A stretch of 38,107 nt of DNA from Phenylobacterium sp. GTDB taxonomy: Bacteria > Pseudomonadota > Alphaproteobacteria > Caulobacterales > Caulobacteraceae. The position numbers and the translations under genes are program-made. The notes beneath the pieces were generated by a model. It ran no database searches. It was not told the DNA's origin and saw nothing but the letters and a program-made list of their open reading frames with translations. Of this stretch, positions 35,094-38,107 are shown piece after piece; position 1 is the stretch's first letter; each line of letters opens with the position of its first letter. The stretch lies in NCBI RefSeq assembly GCF_016793225.1, contig NZ_JAEUMN010000034.1, forward strand, positions 1 through 38,107, given 5' to 3'.

Positions 35094-36020
35094 TCACCCC
35101 GCGATCGGCCGGGCGTCGATGCCCTTGCCCAGTTCGTAGGTCGCCCCCGTGGCGCCATAGGCGGCGGTGCGACGGGTGAGGCCGGTGGCCTGGCGCAGGC
35201 GCAGGGTGGCCTCGATGCCGGTGCAGTGGCCCAGCAGCATGTAGCGGACGCCCGCGGCCCTCAGCTCGGCCCCCGTCCAGTCCAGCCGCTCGTCGTTCAG
35301 GGCGAAGGTGTGCAGGCCGCCGATCAGCGCCAGCAACGGCTTGCCCCCGGCGATGGACCGGGCCCGGCGGACGATGTTGACCACCCCGGCGTGGCCGCAT
35401 CCGGAGAGCGCCACGACGCCGTCGGCGGTGTCGAACACCATGGCCATGTCCTCGGGCACGTCGTCCTCGCCGCCGCCGGCCAGCCTCCAGCCCTGCGGAT
35501 AGTTCTTCTCGCCGGTCTCGCGCGGGACCGGTCCCGTCAGCCAGACGCCGGGCGCGATCTCCACGGGGTCCTTGTGCACGATGAAGGTGGCGCCGGCGGC
35601 CTCCAGGTCCGCGCGGAACCTGGGGATCGCCGGCCGGTAGCCCTGGCCGCCCGCCAGGAAGAAGCCCTCGGCCACATGCACGCGGGTCAGCGCCTTGGGG
35701 TTCCGCGCCGCCAGCGCCTTGCGCAGCACCAGGAAGCCGCCGGTGTGGTCGCCGTGATGGTGGCTGAGGACGACGTCCTCCACGTCGGACAGGTCGATCT
35801 TCAGCTCGCGGGCGTTGGCGAGGACGGTCTCGGGACGCGCGCCGGTGTCGTAGAGGATCTTCCGGCCGTCCACCTCGACCAGGGCGGCGTAGCCCCATTC
35901 GCCCACCCCCTGGTCGGCCATCATGGTCGAGAGCACCGTGACCTTGAGCCGGGCCGCCTGGGCCGCCAGCGCGGGCAGGGGCGCCGAGACAAGGAGGATG
36001 AGGGCGAGCAGGAACCGCAT
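35094..36020 (-). CDS. Exported MBL-fold metallo-hydrolase
   Basis: This 308-residue protein has a Sec signal peptide (cut near PALA, residue 19) and a metallo-beta-lactamase fold. The metal site is SHHHGDHTGG (His87, His89, Asp91, His92). Further ligands are probably the His of SGCGHAGV and the His of LIGGLHTF. LYDTGARPETVLAN precedes the metal site. This MBL subgroup (with SGCGHAG and GGLHTF) resembles the dihydropteroate-synthase-related hydrolases rather than true beta-lactamases. The gene may be transcribed after the DUF2842 gene, which ends 31 bases upstream. The substrate is unknown. Confidence 0.88.
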   Translation of the reverse strand: MRFLLALILLVSAPLPALAAQAARLKVTVLSTMMADQGVGEWGYAALVEVDGRKILYDTGARPETVLANARELKIDLSDVEDVVLSHHHGDHTGGFLVLRKALAARNPKALTRVHVAEGFFLAGGQGYRPAIPRFRADLEAAGATFIVHKDPVEIAPGVWLTGPVPRETGEKNYPQGWRLAGGGEDDVPEDMAMVFDTADGVVALSGCGHAGVVNIVRRARSIAGGKPLLALIGGLHTFALNDERLDWTGAELRAAGVRYMLLGHCTGIEATLRLRQATGLTRRTAAYGATGATYELGKGIDARPIAG

Positions 36021-36051
36021 GTGGCCTCCGCGAAGAACGGCCGAGCTTAGG

Positions 36052-36249
36052 TCAGCCCCGGCGTTCCATCCAGCGGATCAGCGGGGCGAGCGGCACCCAC
36101 CAAAGGATCCCGGCGAGGGCGTAGAAGACGAGCTGGGCGGCCCAGTGCGAGGGCAGGCGCTCGCCGACGGTGACCGCGACGATGACATAGACAAACAGGA
36201 ACGCCAGGATCGCGAGCATTCCGACGAACTTGCGCAGGCGAGGGGACAT
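36052..36249 (-). CDS. DUF2842 small membrane protein
   Basis: This 65-residue protein has two transmembrane helices (VGMLAILAFLFVYVIVAVTV and LVFYALAGILWWVPLAPLI) and matches DUF2842, a small alphaproteobacterial family often near ctaA. The ATG at 36249 follows GGAGG closely (two bases), which is short but consistent with the family length. A longer frame to 36306 has no better start. It diverges from ctaA across 86 bases. The function is not known. Confidence 0.8.
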   Translation of the reverse strand: MSPRLRKFVGMLAILAFLFVYVIVAVTVGERLPSHWAAQLVFYALAGILWWVPLAPLIRWMERRG

Positions 36250-36335
36250 GGCCTCCACATAGAGCGCTCGCCGCGGCGGCGTAAGCCCGCTAAAGGGACG
36301 CCGCATCCGAGAAACGTCCGCTTCCCCCCGAGGCC

Positions 36336-37367
36336 ATGATCTCCTTCCTGAGTTCCGACCGCTCCAAGCCGGTGGCCATCTGGCTGTTCGTCGTGGCGGC
36401 CCTGGTGCTGGGGATGATCGTCGTGGGCGGGGCGACCCGGCTCACGGATTCCGGCCTGTCGATCACGGAGTGGAAGCCGGTGACGGGCGCGATCCCGCCG
36501 CTGGGCGCCGACGACTGGAACGCCGAGTTCGAGCGCTACAAGCAGATCCCGCAGTACGCGCAGCTGAACGCCGGGATGAGCCTCGCCGAGTTCAAGTTCA
36601 TCTACTGGTGGGAGTGGTCGCACCGGTTCCTGGGCCGGCTGGTGGGCCTGGCCTTCGCCGTCCCGTTCGCGGTGTTCGCGTTCCGGCGGCAGCTGCCGCG
36701 GCGGCTGCTGGTGCGCCTGGGCGTGATCTTCCTGCTGGGCGCCGCCCAGGGGGCGATCGGGTGGTGGATGGTGGCGAGCGGGCTGTCGGAGCGCGTCTCG
36801 GTGGCGCCCGAGCGGCTGATGGTCCACCTGGGGCTCGCGTTCGCCCTGCTGGGCGCGCTGCTGTGGACCGCCTTCGACTGCTGGGCCGGGGCGGCGCGCC
36901 AGACCCTGCCCAGTCCCTGGGGCCGGCTGGCCGCGGGGCTGCTGGGCCTGATCTACCTGCAGATCCTGCTGGGCGCCCTGGTGGCCGGCAACGACGCGGG
37001 CCGGGTCTTCAACGACTGGCCCCTGATGAACGGCGCGCTGCTGCCGGACGACTACTGGGCCGGCGGGATCTGGGCGACGCTGGCGCACAGCCAGGGCGCG
37101 ACGCAGCTGCACCACCGCCTCGTGGCCTATGTCCTGACGCTGGTGGCGGTCGCGATGGCGGTCAGCGCCTGGCGCACGCCGTACCTCGCGCGCACCTCGA
37201 AGCTGCTGGCGGCCGGCGTCGCGGGCCTGGTGGTCGTGCAGGCGGTCCTGGGGGTCGCGACCCTGATGGCGGGCGCGCCGCTGGGCCTTTCCATCGTGCA
37301 CCAGCTGACCGCGGCGGCCCTGCTGGGCCTCGCCGTGGCGTTCGCCTGGCGGGTGCGGCGGGTCTAG
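36336..37367 (+). CDS. ctaA: Heme A synthase (CtaA/COX15)
   Basis: CtaA oxidises heme O to heme A for cytochrome aa3-type oxidases. The 343-residue membrane protein has the expected eight helices and four heme-binding histidines: His96 in EWSHRFLG, His164 in MVHLGLAF, His259 in QLHHRLVA and His322 in SIVHQLTA. The N-terminal GGATRLTDSGLSITEWKPVTGAIPPL stretch is typical of the alphaproteobacterial (type 2) form, which lacks the cysteine pairs of the Bacillus type. It stands alone between the divergent DUF2842 gene and a repeat cluster. Confidence 0.96.
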   Translation: MISFLSSDRSKPVAIWLFVVAALVLGMIVVGGATRLTDSGLSITEWKPVTGAIPPLGADDWNAEFERYKQIPQYAQLNAGMSLAEFKFIYWWEWSHRFLGRLVGLAFAVPFAVFAFRRQLPRRLLVRLGVIFLLGAAQGAIGWWMVASGLSERVSVAPERLMVHLGLAFALLGALLWTAFDCWAGAARQTLPSPWGRLAAGLLGLIYLQILLGALVAGNDAGRVFNDWPLMNGALLPDDYWAGGIWATLAHSQGATQLHHRLVAYVLTLVAVAMAVSAWRTPYLARTSKLLAAGVAGLVVVQAVLGVATLMAGAPLGLSIVHQLTAAALLGLAVAFAWRVRRV

Positions 37368-37375
37368 GACCTGGG

Positions 37376-37584
37376 TTGTCATCCCGGTTTGCGCGAAGCG
37401 GAAGACGCCTGCGGTCGAGGGTGGGCGGCGGGGTTGGTCCTGGGTTGTCATCCCGGTTTGCGCGGAGCGGAAGACCGGGAGCGCCTGTGGTCGAGGGTGG
37501 GGCGCGGCGGTGGCGGCGGGGTTGGTCCTGAGCCGCGGAGTCTATGGGTCCCGGCTCTCCGCTTCGCTTCGGCCGGGATGACAG
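37376..37584 (+). repeat. Intergenic double-hairpin repeat, copy G with an extra left half
   Basis: A left half (TGTCATCCCGGTTTGCGCGA and following, 37376 to about 37440) is followed by a full copy (about 37446-37584). GAGTC is at 37538-37542, and the right hairpin has diverged arms (CTCTCCGC, CGGCCGGG). The gap 37368-37760 holds this cluster, an AT-rich patch and the rplM promoter; no gene is seen. Confidence 0.75.
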
Positions 37585-37660
37585 CGGAAAAGATGTGGTA
37601 TTATATTACCGGATACAAAAACCATCGGAAGAACAGTAAGTTAGCAGAACCTAGACCTTC
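37585..37660. other. AT-rich patch upstream of rplM
   Basis: This stretch (for example GTGGTATTATATTACCGG, then ACAAAAACC and AGTAAGTTAGCAG) is far less GC-rich than anything else in the window. It ends about 10 bases before the rplM promoter -35. It contains the small palindrome GGTATTATATTACC, imperfect by one base in the centre. Confidence 0.55.
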
Positions 37661-37669
37661 CATTCCCGG

Positions 37670-37698
37670 TTGACATGGGGCGGGGCATTCGGCATAAG
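37670..37698 (+). promoter_or_regulatory. rplM promoter
   Basis: TTGACA (37670-37675), 17 bases, CATAAG (37693-37698). A consensus -35 at the optimal distance from a fair -10 fits a strong ribosomal protein promoter. The leader to the ATG is about 55 bases. Confidence 0.65.
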
Positions 37699-37760
37699 CC
37701 GCGCCTCACGTCGGGGGCGCAGTCCAGCGGTCCCGCGCAAGGTTCATTGGATCGTCCCTC

Positions 37761-38107
37761 ATGCTGAAGAGCACCACGGCTTCGCTGAAGCCCGCCGAGG
37801 TCGAGAAGAAGTGGATCGTGGTGGACGCCGAGAACGCCGTGGTCGGCCGCCTCGCTTCGTTCATCGCGATGCGCCTTCGCGGCAAGCACCGGCCTGACTA
37901 CACCCCGCACGTCGACTGCGGCGACTACGTCGTCGTCGTGAACGCCGACAAGGTGAAGTTCACCGGCAAGAAGGCCACCGACGAGGTCTACTACTGGCAC
38001 ACCGGCCACCCGGGCGGCGTGAAGCAGCGGACCCCGGCCCAGATCCTGGGCGGCAAGTATCCCGAGCGCGTGCTGCAGAAGGCCGTCGAGCGCATGCTGC
38101 CGAAGGA
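37761..38107 (+). CDS. rplM: 50S ribosomal protein L13 (3' end beyond window)
   Basis: The first 115 residues of L13 are present: [18 protein letters not shown], then [24 protein letters not shown], then [15 protein letters not shown] and the start of ERMLPK. The family length is about 150-160 residues, so roughly a quarter is cut off by the window edge. rpsI normally follows it in an operon. The ATG at 37761 gives the expected N-terminus. Confidence 0.97.
   Translation, partial: MLKSTTASLKPAEVEKKWIVVDAENAVVGRLASFIAMRLRGKHRPDYTPHVDCGDYVVVVNADKVKFTGKKATDEVYYWHTGHPGGVKQRTPAQILGGKYPERVLQKAVERMLPK

Overview
The window reads as the chromosome of a GC-rich (about 70%) alphaproteobacterium of the Caulobacterales, most likely Phenylobacterium or a close relative. 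The evidence is the gene content (a proton-pumping pyrophosphatase of the K+-insensitive type, a CBP3-like cytochrome bc1 chaperone beside yceD, the run plsX-fabH-ihfA-merR, a DUF2842 protein beside ctaA, and several large TonB/peptidase genes). Promoters resembling the Caulobacter housekeeping pattern (TTGaC then GCTA) and GAnTC (CcrM-type) sites at notable places agree with this. The genus is inferred, not proven.

Layout. 1-5045: a retropepsin-like exported protease, a secreted FliL-like protein and hppA, separated by copies of an intergenic repeat made of two inverted hairpins around a G-rich core. 5046-10220: housekeeping genes. bamE and the bc1 chaperone diverge from one superimposed promoter; then come yceD, a standalone GIY-YIG nuclease gene beside a different inverted repeat, plsX, fabH, ihfA and a merR-type regulator. 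10236-34198: an accessory island for peptide and amino-acid use. It holds two PLP enzymes (one with a Tat-type signal), four S10 serine carboxypeptidase-like enzymes, two twin M61-like gluzincins with PDZ domains, an amidohydrolase, an M1 aminopeptidase with a DUF6702 partner, an APC permease, a TonB-dependent receptor, an ornithine-cyclodeaminase-family reductase and an Lrp/AsnC regulator. 34266-38107: tRNA-Pro(GGG), a secreted protein with two TonB-C-like repeats, an exported MBL-fold hydrolase, a DUF2842 protein, ctaA, another repeat cluster, and the start of rplM.

The most notable observation is that six transcription units of the island share one promoter layout: a purine-rich AGGAAAAT-like block where the -35 should be, exactly 14 bases, then a GCTAG-like -10. 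It lies in front of the TonB receptor, both aminotransferases' units, two S10 units and the amidohydrolase-M61-permease unit. It is not seen at the housekeeping promoters of the window. This suggests one regulon, perhaps controlled by the Lrp/AsnC protein encoded in its middle. Inferred model: the receptor brings a peptide into the periplasm, S10, M61 and M1 enzymes trim both ends, the amidohydrolase splits small products, the permease imports amino acids, and the aminotransferase and cyclodeaminase-family enzyme catabolise them. The Tat-exported PLP enzyme would act on a substrate in the periplasm, which is unusual.
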